Assembly: GCA_963693285.1 (NCBI GenBank)
Contig: OY848917.1
Coordinates: forward strand, 2,668,501-2,732,500
Length of the DNA stretch: 64,000 nucleotides
Direction of reading: 5' to 3'
DNA from: Xestospongia muta
Taxonomy: Eukaryota > Porifera > Demospongiae > Haplosclerida > Petrosiidae
Part shown: positions 45,901 to 56,700 of the stretch, piece after piece
Layout: every line of letters starts with the position of its first letter
How positions within the stretch are numbered: the first letter of the stretch is position 1
Translations under genes and position numbers: made by a program
The notes under the pieces: model-generated
What the model was told of the DNA's origin: nothing
Databases searched by the model: none
The model's input: only the letters and a program-made list of their open reading frames with translations

Positions 45901-48156
45901 TTCTTCTTTTAACTCTAATTGCTCTCTTGTTTGTCCCAATTCTTCATCAATTTGTTGTTGTCTTTGTTCATCATATTGCTTTCTAATGCTTTTTAATGGT
46001 GCTTCTGTTATGGATTTGGCAGCTTTAGCTTGGTCAAGATCAATTTGAAGTTTAGACATGTTTTGTTTTAACTCTCTTTCCTTAGTATCTTGAGACTGTT
46101 TCATGACATTTCTTTCTTTCTCCATTTCTACTTTCTCGTTATCTAGTTGGTCCTCCAATTGTTTGATTTTTGCATCTTTAGTAACTAAATCACGTTTGTG
46201 TTCAGTAAGACTGTCCTCTAATTCTTTTATTCTAATTTCATGAGAGTGATCTACTACTGAATGTTGTCCACCAGGATAAAGTGCCTTAGTTCTATATTGA
46301 GCTATTTCAGTTTCATACTCCTGTAGACATTGATGTTTCTGTTCAACTTCATACTTGTAACGATCTCTTTCTAATTCAACTTTAGCTAGTTCCTGTGCTA
46401 GTTGTTCCATTTGAGAAGGTGATTGTTGAGGAGAAGTGTCTGATCTAACATGATGTGGTAATGGATAATGATGTTGTTTTTTAGTTTGTTGTGTCTATCA
46501 TGATAAACAAACAATTTAAAAAATTATTATTGTAGTTACAAAAATTAAGTTACAGTTATTATTGTAGTTACAAAAACAGTAAGAAAGTATGAGTTCAGAA
46601 GAAGGTATAAAAGAGAGTTTCTGAGTTCTGAAAATGTCATTTGACAGTTCTATAGCTTCTGCCAACTTTTTAATTTAAAAACATGGTAAAATCGAACTTG
46701 CATTTGATACTCAGCACACACACGAGTACATGCATTTGTGTACCATCACTCGAGTAATAGCTATATATAGTACATATACAGTATGTCCTTACATGTGATA
46801 TTAGAGCGAGTTAGACACAAACATAATTATATATATTATAGTATCTACATGTACTGTATATACATTCTTCATAACACCTGATCTAAGCAATTATAGGACT
46901 GACTAACATTGCTGTATGCCAGATACATGTAATAATAATTGACACAGGTTCTTGCTATAAAAAGCTTGAAACAATTTTTCTGTTGATTTTTTCAAAGAAG
47001 CTACTGTACATGGTGTACATTAACTTGTATGGTTTGCAAGCTCATGAATCCAAACACAAATACTAAGTATGTATTCCATCAGTACTGTGTACTGTGTAGC
47101 TCATTAGTTTGTTTGTTTGTAGCTCATTAGTTTGTTTAAAAAGTAAAAGTACTGCCAGTAGTTAACACTTATGAATGAAGCACTAGCAAATGGCATAGTT
47201 GATAGTTAAATCTCACATTAGCTAATTGCATTAACAGAAACATCAATGTTAGGATTCTAACCTGCTGAACTTGATCACGAGAACTATCCACGAACACTGG
47301 TAGAGCAGTTTGAGGTTCTATATATACTTGATCAGGTAGTAAAGTACCAAGATCTTGATGCTAAAGAAGAAAACATGAATATAATAATATGGTTTAATTT
47401 AGAACTACTTCAATTGTGGGATATCACCTTAGCTTACTATTAATTAAATTTAGTGATTTTAAGATGTACATATTTATTATGCATTAATTTAGACTGTTTA
47501 AAGTAATGCAGCATTGTAACATATAGACAGACAAACAAATAATCAAACCACAGTAACCTTACCCAAGGCTACCTGTATATTATTCAGTGAGGTTACATGT
47601 TAATGAACCATTTCTAAAGTTCTAAGTAGTCTGATATTGTTTTACATGTACTCAGGAAAATGATAAAAGTAGACATGTGGATATTAACATGTACTTTAGT
47701 CATATACATGTACACTAATCATAAACTAACTAGGTCATTGAGGGTATTATAATCTGGACCTCTTTGATAAACTGGTTTATATTGGTCTGTTACATGTACA
47801 TGTGATGGTGGTGATGGTGATGTAGGCACTTTGGTTTGTGATGGATTTCGTGTAGTGCTTGAAAAATATTCTGGAGACCTTAGGACATGATCTGCCCACT
47901 TTGCTTGTTCAGGCAAGTCTCGGTGTTCACTTTTATCTTCTTCAGTAACACTAAAATTACAATCACTAACCCGTAGGACTGGTTCAGGTGTTGAAGGTGG
48001 AGATGTGGGTGAAGATAAATTCAGCATTTTCTTTATCTTGTGCTTTTTTCCTCTTTGACCTTTTACTTTGCCCTCAGATTTGTGTACTGACACTATCCTT
48101 GAATCAGTTGAATCATCATTACTGCCATCACTTCTACTTTCTGTTCTTGATGCCAT
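40004..48156 (-). CDS. G2: long coiled-coil protein with C-terminal C2HC zinc finger
   Basis: Eight phase-0 exons: 47731-48156, 47262-47360, 45445-46494, 44635-44721, 43780-43965, 41958-42815, 41191-41313 and 40004-40333, giving about 1052 residues. I start at the ATG at 48154-48156 (M-A-S-R-T-E-S); an upstream in-frame TTG is not used. Order: disordered N-terminus with basic patch (K-G-Q-R-G-K-K-H-K-I-K-K), D-Y-N-T-L at about 135, coiled coil from about 205 to 615, a Pro/Gln linker, an Arg/Glu helix at about 740-810, a Ser/Thr-rich linker, and the zinc finger with C1025, C1028, H1043 and C1048. Likely a dimeric cytoplasmic scaffold; the finger may bind protein or nucleic acid. It is the most complete zinc-finger copy in the window. 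Confidence 0.8.
41958..42815 (-). CDS. G2 exon 6: linker and charged helix, half zinc finger at its end
   Basis: 286 codons, phase 0. It ends S-S-L-P-Y-D-P-N-L at a donor CTG|GTATGT. The next bases still spell C-H-K-C, then a stop after an 11-bp disruption, and the rest of a dead finger (Y-R-I-G-E-I-Q-K) follows. Splicing at GTATGT joins it in frame to D-S-L-Y-Q-A-P in the next exon. Reading through would end the protein with a truncated finger. Confidence 0.65.
42889..42953. repeat. (CA)n microsatellite
   Basis: Almost uninterrupted CA dinucleotides in a G2 intron. Confidence 0.95.
42954..43779 (-). other. G2 intron
   Basis: No coding sequence. It aligns in parts with the G4 intron at about 9300-9960. 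Confidence 0.5.
43780..43965 (-). CDS. G2 exon 5 (V-D-D-L-K coiled-coil exon)
   Basis: 62 codons, phase 0, V-D-D-L-K-D-Q-V-Q to L-R-N-A-N-K before donor GTTAGT. Same length as the G3 and G4 copies. Confidence 0.75.
45445..46494 (-). CDS. G2 exon 3, main coiled coil
   Basis: 350 codons, phase 0. A His/Pro/Gln-rich lead of 30 residues is followed by M-E-Q-L-A-Q-E-L-A-K-V-E-L-E-R-D-R-Y-K, then continuous Glu/Lys/Gln heptads to L-Q-S-Q-Q before donor GTAAG. The E-L-A-K-x-E-L-E-R-D-R block is shared with G1 and G3, where it also opens the coiled coil. Confidence 0.8.
46495..47261 (-). other. G2 intron 2
   Basis: No coding sequence seen; contains a duplicated TAGCTCATTAGTTTGTTTG pair near 47100-47140. 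Confidence 0.5.
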
Positions 48157-48452
48157 TGACTTCAATGTCTACGAGTAGAGGATAAAAAAAATAAGGAGAC
48201 AATCATTCATGTTTGCTGATACATATAAGAAGGATAAGGTCATAGCTGGATAGGCTAAACATTATTATAGATCGCACCCATCATTTATGGGCCAACATAA
48301 TGATTAAGAGTTCATGGAGACGATCAGACTATGAAAAGCAATCTGATAATTGACAGACTTATTTTAATATGACAATAAAAAAGACACAAAACTCGTTAAA
48401 GCGTTTGGTATTGTTAAGATATTAATATAAAGTATTAAAGTTTAGAACTTAC

Positions 48453-48560
48453 CTAGTAACCCTTAAAGGAAAATGCCAGTAAAAGCAGACGTCTCTCCCC
48501 AGATTCCCAATGGGGCGTCCCGGCGTGATAGTCTGTTGACGAGACTAAGGAAAACAAAAC
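48453..48560 (-). other. Probable noncoding leader exon and promoter-proximal region of G2
   Basis: Donor ACTAG|GTAAGT ends at 48453. The acceptor GTAG at 48169-48170 lies 12 bases upstream of the ATG. The sequence right of it (about 48480-48570) is distinctly GC-richer (GGGGCGTCCCGGCG), as expected near a start site. The 5' limit is not visible. Confidence 0.45.
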
Positions 48561-48569
48561 GTCCCTCAA

Positions 48570-50485
48570 CTTTGCCACTCCTCTCCTTTTATTGTGACGT
48601 ATAAAGAATTATAATAATAAATTGTGATTAGCCAATTAGATAATACTTGGTAGTGAACCTTTAGATACACATATGCTTGTGCCATTCTTGTAATATACTG
48701 TTTTAATAATGTCTTCAGCTTTCTCTCTAAACTGATACTTTTAGAGTGATAGAGAATCCAAATTATAAACTATCCACAAGAACTGTTAATTGGAGTTTTC
48801 AAATCCCTTTCCTTCTACTCCTAATATCAATAGTTACAACAAAGCTAAGGTTTATAAGTAAATGCAGGATTCCTAATGTAAAAAAAGCAGATAGCTAGTG
48901 CTATGTAGGGATTGACTACAAGCCTGATGTGTTACAAATTGGTATATATATATGAAATACAAAAAAACATGTACAATACTATGTGCTTTAAATGAACTTT
49001 AATTAAATTACTACACTAATGAGGAAGACCTGGCCAGGAGATCAGTCATAACTTGATTTGACCATTCACAAAATCATATAATGTGGATGGCACCTCATGT
49101 CCAGTAAAGGACATATATATCAACATAATAATAACATTTGTGCATCAGGCAAACTCATAACCACAGGAACATGGCTAGTACTAAGTATGAAAGATATATA
49201 TAATATAACAGGTACATGATAAGTTGCTACTTATAGTGACACAAATTTGTTGCATGAAGAAGCATCTTCAATTGGGTTGTTAGATGTGGGTATAAGTAGA
49301 TATATACAGAATACATGTAGAGAGTAAACTACAGTAGTTCTTATTTATATCAGCATGAGCTTTTAGGCACAATTAATAGTGATGAATCTAGAAGAAACGT
49401 TAACAAGTCACTGAGAGAGTTGATAATATATACTGGTAATATCTGTGCTCCAAGTATTTTTATTTATCTAGCCAATGTATCTATAACTTTATGTTACTTG
49501 ATCATGATGGGTACGGGTGGAGAAGTGGGTTGCTGGAAGAGTAACTACATCATGCTTGTTGGAAGTAATGTTTGACACACTATTGTGGTTTGCTAGGACA
49601 TGCCCTCTCCCAACACTTGGCAGAAATCATGTGTCATCAAGAGACTGTGATGAAAGTACCCACCAGGTTATAGGTGTAAGGTAAGTGGAGGATAAGTTTG
49701 TAAGCAGAAACCTCTACGGAATGTGACTGATCTGTGCATGCATCTTTCTGCATAATAACCTATGGTAGAGCTGTGGGGTGGTTGCTCTTAAGCCTGTGTA
49801 AATATCAAGGAACAGTCCATTAACTTTGACTAGCTAACCTGCATTTAGACGAACACAGATGCTAGATGTATGCATAAACTTTTCAGTAGCAGTCAGTGTA
49901 TGCCTCCGTTCAGGTGCTAACTGTCTCCTAGAGAGGTTGTCATAACCACATTTATAATAAAGATGACAATTAGTTGAAATTAAGTGGTATCTTGTATAAC
50001 CTATTATGATGTACATTTATCTAAGTATTGGACGCCAAGCTACCTGTATATATATGTACTCTAGGTGGGATAAGTGGAGTCTGCATAATATAGCTACTGT
50101 AAATAAATGCATAATATGACATATGCACACCAACCAGCATACTGTACACATCATGTATCATGTGTCTTGAAGAATTGGAAACCAGGACATAGTATGAATA
50201 AAATGAGCAATGAAGTACATATTTCGTAGTTTGAAATTAAAAAAAAAATTAATTTTCAATAAAAATAACTATTCATTGTATTAAAATAAAATGAAAAAAT
50301 CAATGTAAAATGTAATTTTAGATTTCAATAATTGCATTTACGTAAATTATACATCACCATTTAGCAACCATAATGTGATGTATGTACTTTAAAATATAGT
50401 TTGTTGTATGTATGGATGTGTGTGTGTGTGTGTGTCAATTATAAACAAATTGTCACTTTTTTATAGGTCAAAACTCTTTAATATG
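48570..50485. other. Spacer between G1 3' end and G2 start
   Basis: No gene seen. 49840-50480 matches the 3' flanks of G2 and G4. The rest is AT-rich. Confidence 0.5.
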
Positions 50486-50776
50486 TCATTTAAACTTTTG
50501 TATTTCACTAATACAATATTTCATTCCACATTTATGACATACTAAGTTAGGATCATAAGGAAATGAACTATCATCATCTTCAAACATCTCTTTTGTTGTA
50601 GGACGGTGAGTTATATCTTGGACATATTGCTTCATTTCTTTAGTAGTAGGTACTTTAGAACTCAAGACATTTATAGGATCATTCTTATGTGTCATAGGTT
50701 GATGAGATAAGCTATGAGGTAAGATATCTGAGGCCATTAGACTTCTATCAAGATTTTCATTTGGTTGTGTAACTTC
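50486..50776 (-). CDS. G1 terminal exon, zinc finger cut by nonsense codons
   Basis: It opens E-V-T-Q-P-N-E-N-L-D-R-S-L and runs to E-I-Q-K-F-K then TGA. G2 and G4 have AGA (Arg) there. Downstream the last Cys codon (TGT) is also changed to TGA, and the loop reads K-Y-C-I-S-E-I instead of K-Y-R-I-G-E-I. The finger can no longer bind zinc in the usual way. Confidence 0.8.
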   Translation of the reverse strand, partial: EVTQPNENLDRSLMASDILPHSLSHQPMTHKNDPINVLSSKVPTTKEMKQYVQDITHRPTTKEMFEDDDSSFPYDPNLVCHKCGMKYCISEIQKFK

Positions 50777-53700
50777 CTAAATGTATAATAAACAAACTAA
50801 ATGTAATATTCATAAAGTTTATTAATATTTATATTACATGTATGTATAGGTAGAGAGAAAGCTGCGTGAACAATTAGTTTGACAGTGTAAATCACTTTAA
50901 TGGCTTTATGATTTTTGTAAAGGGGATTGTATCATTGTATAAAGGACAATCTAACACTGGATAACAGTCCATACATATACTTATTAAGGATACTATTGGA
51001 ATACACAAGTAAATAGCACACATTTGAAGTGTTACTATGTTTGTTGTTTATATCCTGCTATATATACAACTTAACACACAAATTGATATGTACCATTATG
51101 GAAATACTTTGCTTGGGTATTGGAGATAATTTTGGACTGTAAAACATATTGATAGAAGACTTCCACTACATTAATGGAACATACTATTGATGTAATCAAG
51201 TGCTTAAATTTGGAAAATGAAGGGGATAAAGCAAGTTTGTGGTAGAAAAAACTAAGGTCAAAAATAACACTAACAGACTATTGTGTTTAAAGCTTAGCAT
51301 CATTTCTCCTCAAATATAGCTTATAGTCTCCACAAACATCACAATATCTACATCTGATTTTTTGAAATGGCAATGCCATCTTATTTCAATAGAATAAATT
51401 ATTTTTGGCTGATTAATATTTTAAATTCATCTCTAGCAACTCACCTTTAAAATTATTACACAAAATCTAATTTGCCTAAATTTTAGAAACTCTAAAGTAA
51501 CATAGCATCAATTTTGTCTTACGATAAATTAGGTCAGAAATGCTAAATGAGAATTACAGATAATGTTTGAAGCTAAATAATTGGCAACATTAATAACATC
51601 CAATTTATTTTACTAATAGTATCTCAAATCTTAACTTTAACAAACTAATAACATTAAAAAGTTATTTACTTCATTATCACTTGTATCATCTTCAATATTT
51701 TCATTGCCTTCAACAATAATAACTGACTTAGTACTGCTTGTGCTTGTATTAGATGTTGGGTTACTTGAAGGAGGTGCTTGATATAATGAATCCTGTATGT
51801 GGTGAATAAAATTAATAATTATTTGACTCAAAATAGTCTTGCAAATTTACTATTATATAAAATTGTAAATATATATTTACAATTTTATATATTTAAGGTT
51901 TAATTTTTATATGTAATAGAACTGTCTTAGAAACAATAAATACCTTGGGCTCTGCCCTTAGTAGTTAAATGTCTTTCCAAAGTTAGTTCTATTGTATGAA
52001 GAAAATTTGAATTACAGGCTTTTACATTCAAAGTAGTGAAGCTCTAGACGTTTTGAGATCAGATCATCATTGTCCTAAATGCTCCAAAGTAAACAAATGT
52101 CTACTACTACATAGCCATTTTTCACTTAGAATTAGTTTTCAGTTAATTTCACAGAGGACTATGTATTGTGAAATTTAAGTCTACAACTATAACAATGCAT
52201 AATTAAGCACACATTCTAAAAAAATTTATACATAATGACAAAACAATACTAATTCAAAAACTGTAGAATTTGAAAACAAACATAATTATCTTCTATATGC
52301 TTCATAGATACAAATTAACTGTAACATCAGAAGTATCAACTGTTACAATAGCTATTAAAAGATAAGGTTTAAGTTTTATTTGTATAACAATAGAATAAAA
52401 CAATATGACTTGATGTATTAATTTTTATTAACAGTTTGTTAGTACCCAAAAAGAAAACCATTACACAACTATCAATATACAAAAAACATACCTAAAGCTT
52501 TAGACTGAGACCGATGCTATACACAATCAAATTAAAAAATCCTATCAAACCAATCTAGATTGATGTGTTAAATGCACTCCATCTTGTGTTTAAACACTAA
52601 ATCATCAGATGTTGTGGTTATATATAAGATGTGTGACTTGTAGCTTTTAATGGTTTTCCAGTTGTTCAGTAAGTTCAGCGATCTTTAACTGTTTAGCATT
52701 TAACAGCATTTACCATGATAGAATTTATATATCTTGTCAAGAGACTGACGTTACTCTGCCACAATGCACTGTTGTAAAGAAGCAACTATCCAAGAAGTTT
52801 TCAGGATATTATTTACAATACAAACTGATTTTTTTGTAAACTTAATACTCTCATTCAAAATGTATGACGTATGAATGTCATATACTAAGATACACTCATT
52901 TCATATAGATAACATACTTGTTCTCATGTGACTAAACAATTATAAGACTAATTATAAGTTTCAAAAAATGATTGTTTTGGAAGATATTGATCATAATGTT
53001 GATAGCAATGTCTGTAAAGTCATAAAGGCTGAAAGTAAGGGAGATAGAGAAACGAGCTAGAAAGAATTATTGAGCCAAAGTATAAGTAAAGGTTAATAGT
53101 ATTCATTTGTGTTTGATGTGGCTCAATTGTTTTGTTAGTAGTATAGTGCTCCATAACAATTATAATATAAATTTGTGTATAAACATATTTGTTTTCTCAA
53201 CATATGTTCTCAACTTCTATTTAAAAGATTCCATCATGATCAAGCAGACATTATTGTCTTAACATTAGTCAGATGGACATAATATCAGTGACTCAATCTA
53301 AATTACACAATAAAACCATATGTGATTCTTTACTGACTGTACAAAACAACTCTATGTATCTAGTGTGAGACATACATTTTGTGAAATTGGAATGGCCATC
53401 CAACATCCTACAGAGCTCAAACACTATGTAACTGACTAACAAAGCTGACTGCAACTCTGTGTACCTACTGTTGAGTGACATCTGTCATTATAAGATAAAG
53501 TTTATTTGAATTATACACAAGTCATCCAAATGTGGTCAATGACTGTATATATAGTACAAAAAGAAATTTGTGTTTAAAAGTAGTCTGTGGCCATATCCAT
53601 TCCTGTTTACTCTTCTTTATAGTCTTTTAAGTCATTGACAAAATACTACTGGCATAATAACAAGATTATTGTATACAACAATGAAATTAAACAAAACATC

Positions 53701-56700
53701 TATTGTTAGTGTAATGCTTATAGCAAGCTCCAGGTCAATTCTTATGCTGACAGGATGTGGTCATTATTGAACCATATACATGTACATATACATTTATCAT
53801 ATTACTTTGAATAAACCATGAGAGCTATACAGTATTTCAATACTTTTCAACAAGAGGGGAGGCTACTACCACCATTTAGTGCTGGTGTCTAATTAATGAC
53901 ATTGTTTAAATATATCAATGATCAAACTGCTAGACTTAAAAATTATTTTAAGTCTTACTAATAAATAGTAACTTCAAAACTCAGTAGCTCAAACTTTGAC
54001 AGGAGTTTAAGTAAAACAGATAAGTAATTAAAAACAAAATGTTGTTATAAAATGTAACAGCTGGTACTCGTGAGCTCAATTCTTGTTATTGATTGATTGA
54101 GGAATTATCAAATTTTAGCAATTTCTGGCTGTTAAAGGTTTTCTTGCAATAGATACTCTTTATGATGTAAACAAAGTTAGAAGGTCCCTTTAAATATGGT
54201 ATAGACACACTTTTGTTAAGTGGCTAAGACATTCAAACATGACACAGTGACATCAATTTGAACTTCTATGATGTACATGTACATCTCCATATGGGTTTAA
54301 AATGAAGAACAACAAAATGTAATATGAAGTACTTAAATGATAACTTACCTCTAATTTAGCAAGTTCCAGTTGTTCAGTAAGTTCAACGATCTTTAACTGT
54401 TTAGCATTTACTGCAACACTGTCATCATGCATTTGAGTTAAGACTTTCTTAAGTTGTTGTTCTAAATCAGACACCTCTTGAGTTTTAGTCTCCTCCAGTT
54501 GTTGTTTTAAGTCAGATAACTCCTGATCTTTAGTTGCTAATGCCTCTTTCATTACTTTTATTCTTTCTCTCTTATCTTCCAAAAGATCACATTGTTTAAT
54601 TATTTTAGCTTCCTTTTGAGTAAGTTCATCTGTCAAAGTTCCCAAATGTTCACCTTTAGCTGCTTCCAACTCAGCTATTGTCATCTTTAACTTTTCATTT
54701 TCTTCCTCTGTTTGTTTTAAGACATTAAGATGGCAGTCTATAACATTAGCTTTCCTCTCATTGTCTTCGCTGAGTAACTGCAAGTACTAAGAAATACAAA
54801 AATATAGTTTGTATTGCTATAAGAGATGAACAATACAACATTGTATAAACTTAGTATGAATGTGTACATTTAATTTGAGAGAGCATTGACTATAACAAGA
54901 CTATAATTGACAAATTTATAATTGTATTAATTATCCTATTATTGTGAGGGAACTTTGTTGCAGGAATACATCAGCAGTGTGAGAGAAGTCTTATTTTTAT
55001 AAAAAGAACTATCAGTCAAGCCTTTAGTTGTAATGCTTGTAGAAATGATAGTCATTTTAAGCACTTTCTTCAAATCAGATTTTATAAAAATAGACAATGA
55101 AGTGCATGTGATCACCAGCCTTATTAAAAATATGTACATGTTAGTAGCTTATTTGTAAAAAGAAGTCTAACTGCTTTTAAAATTAAAACCAAAACCTGAA
55201 TGGGATAGTTTACTACATGTACATGTAAATACATGTTTATACAAACAAAATGAGAGTAAAGAAATTAAAATAATGTCAGCAATAAGCACTCAGGTATATA
55301 TAAATTGAAAATATCCCACATTCAACAGAACGATACATGTATATTTACATGTAGCTATTAACATACTTCCTCGTTTGTCTTGAGTATTGTTTCCACCTTT
55401 TGTAATTTAGATACAGCATCAGTTTCTTTTTGCTATAGATTAAAATAAGATATAATTTATAGACATGAGAAGTTATTAAACAACAATTTTGTTGAGTCTA
55501 GAATTTAATGGATTAACATAAGTACATAAGTGACTGTATATATGAAAATGTACCTAATGCGTTAACAAATCTTGAATGAATGCTTGCGTGTAAAACTTTG
55601 TTGCATCGCGATATTGAACAAGAAATTATTAAAATATGTGACATGCTTCATGCTTACTAAATTAGATGGACTTCCTGCTCAAGATGGATGCATAGCAACC
55701 ATTTATACACAAATGTTTGTTTGAAATTTGTTTACGCATTAAGTACCATTTTTGCATTTATGATTATATATAAATTGATGGTCATAAATATTGGCGTTTA
55801 TTTTTTATCAATCAACATGGTAGTGTTTGGTAGGTAGGGATGACCCAAAAAAATGACTGCTGGATTTTGTTCTATTACAGATGGTGTTGATAGCTTTTGT
55901 TAAAAGGTTTTACAAGCATTAAAACTATATTTCAAACAACTCTTTTGCTAAATGTATACTTAATGATAGAAGCTAGAAGAAGCTTGATATGACTATGACA
56001 TAGGTCAATAACTTGATAGAAACTTGCTCAGTTAAATCCATCGTTGTAACAATCAAAAAATATAATAATAATTATTTTAATATAAAAATATTTAAATATA
56101 GAAATAATTAAGTCATTATTGTTACTTACATAGGCATTAACTAACATAAATTCACTTTATTTTTATTGATCACTTTTTATCAATCAATAAAACAATTTTT
56201 ATGTAATAAATGGACATACCAATAAACATTCCACCTTGCATGCAAAAATAAAGGTATTAATAAGAAACAAACAGATATGTACGAGTACGTATATGTACTA
56301 TTACACTAAATAGTCCAAACAAAATGTTATGACTATTTGTTAGGCAAAGCATACTAGCCAAGAAAACGTCAATGGAAATTAACACTTGAGTTACTTTTTC
56401 TCAGTATACAACAGCAAATACAGCTTTGGAGATCAAAAATGACAAGAATATTATGTACACGCACTAAGTATGTATATAGTTTCACTAGCACCATACTACC
56501 ATAGTTCCCCGAGTAAGAGTCCATTGGCACTGACAGGTCATTTAGAAAAATTTAAAGGGGTGGGTGCTTACATGGGATTTTTCAAAAGTGGCTTTTAATA
56601 AGCGCTCACATATGAATAATTAATTAATTACATCGAATTATTCAGCGGTAGCTGAGTTAAAGCATATAAATTTGTTACACCACAGAGTATTTCACAATCC

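Noticed and set aside
48157..48165. N-terminal extension M-K-S of G2
   Set aside because: It depends on a TTG start. The ATG three codons further fits the family and lies next to the acceptor. The same holds for the GTG-led extension of G5.
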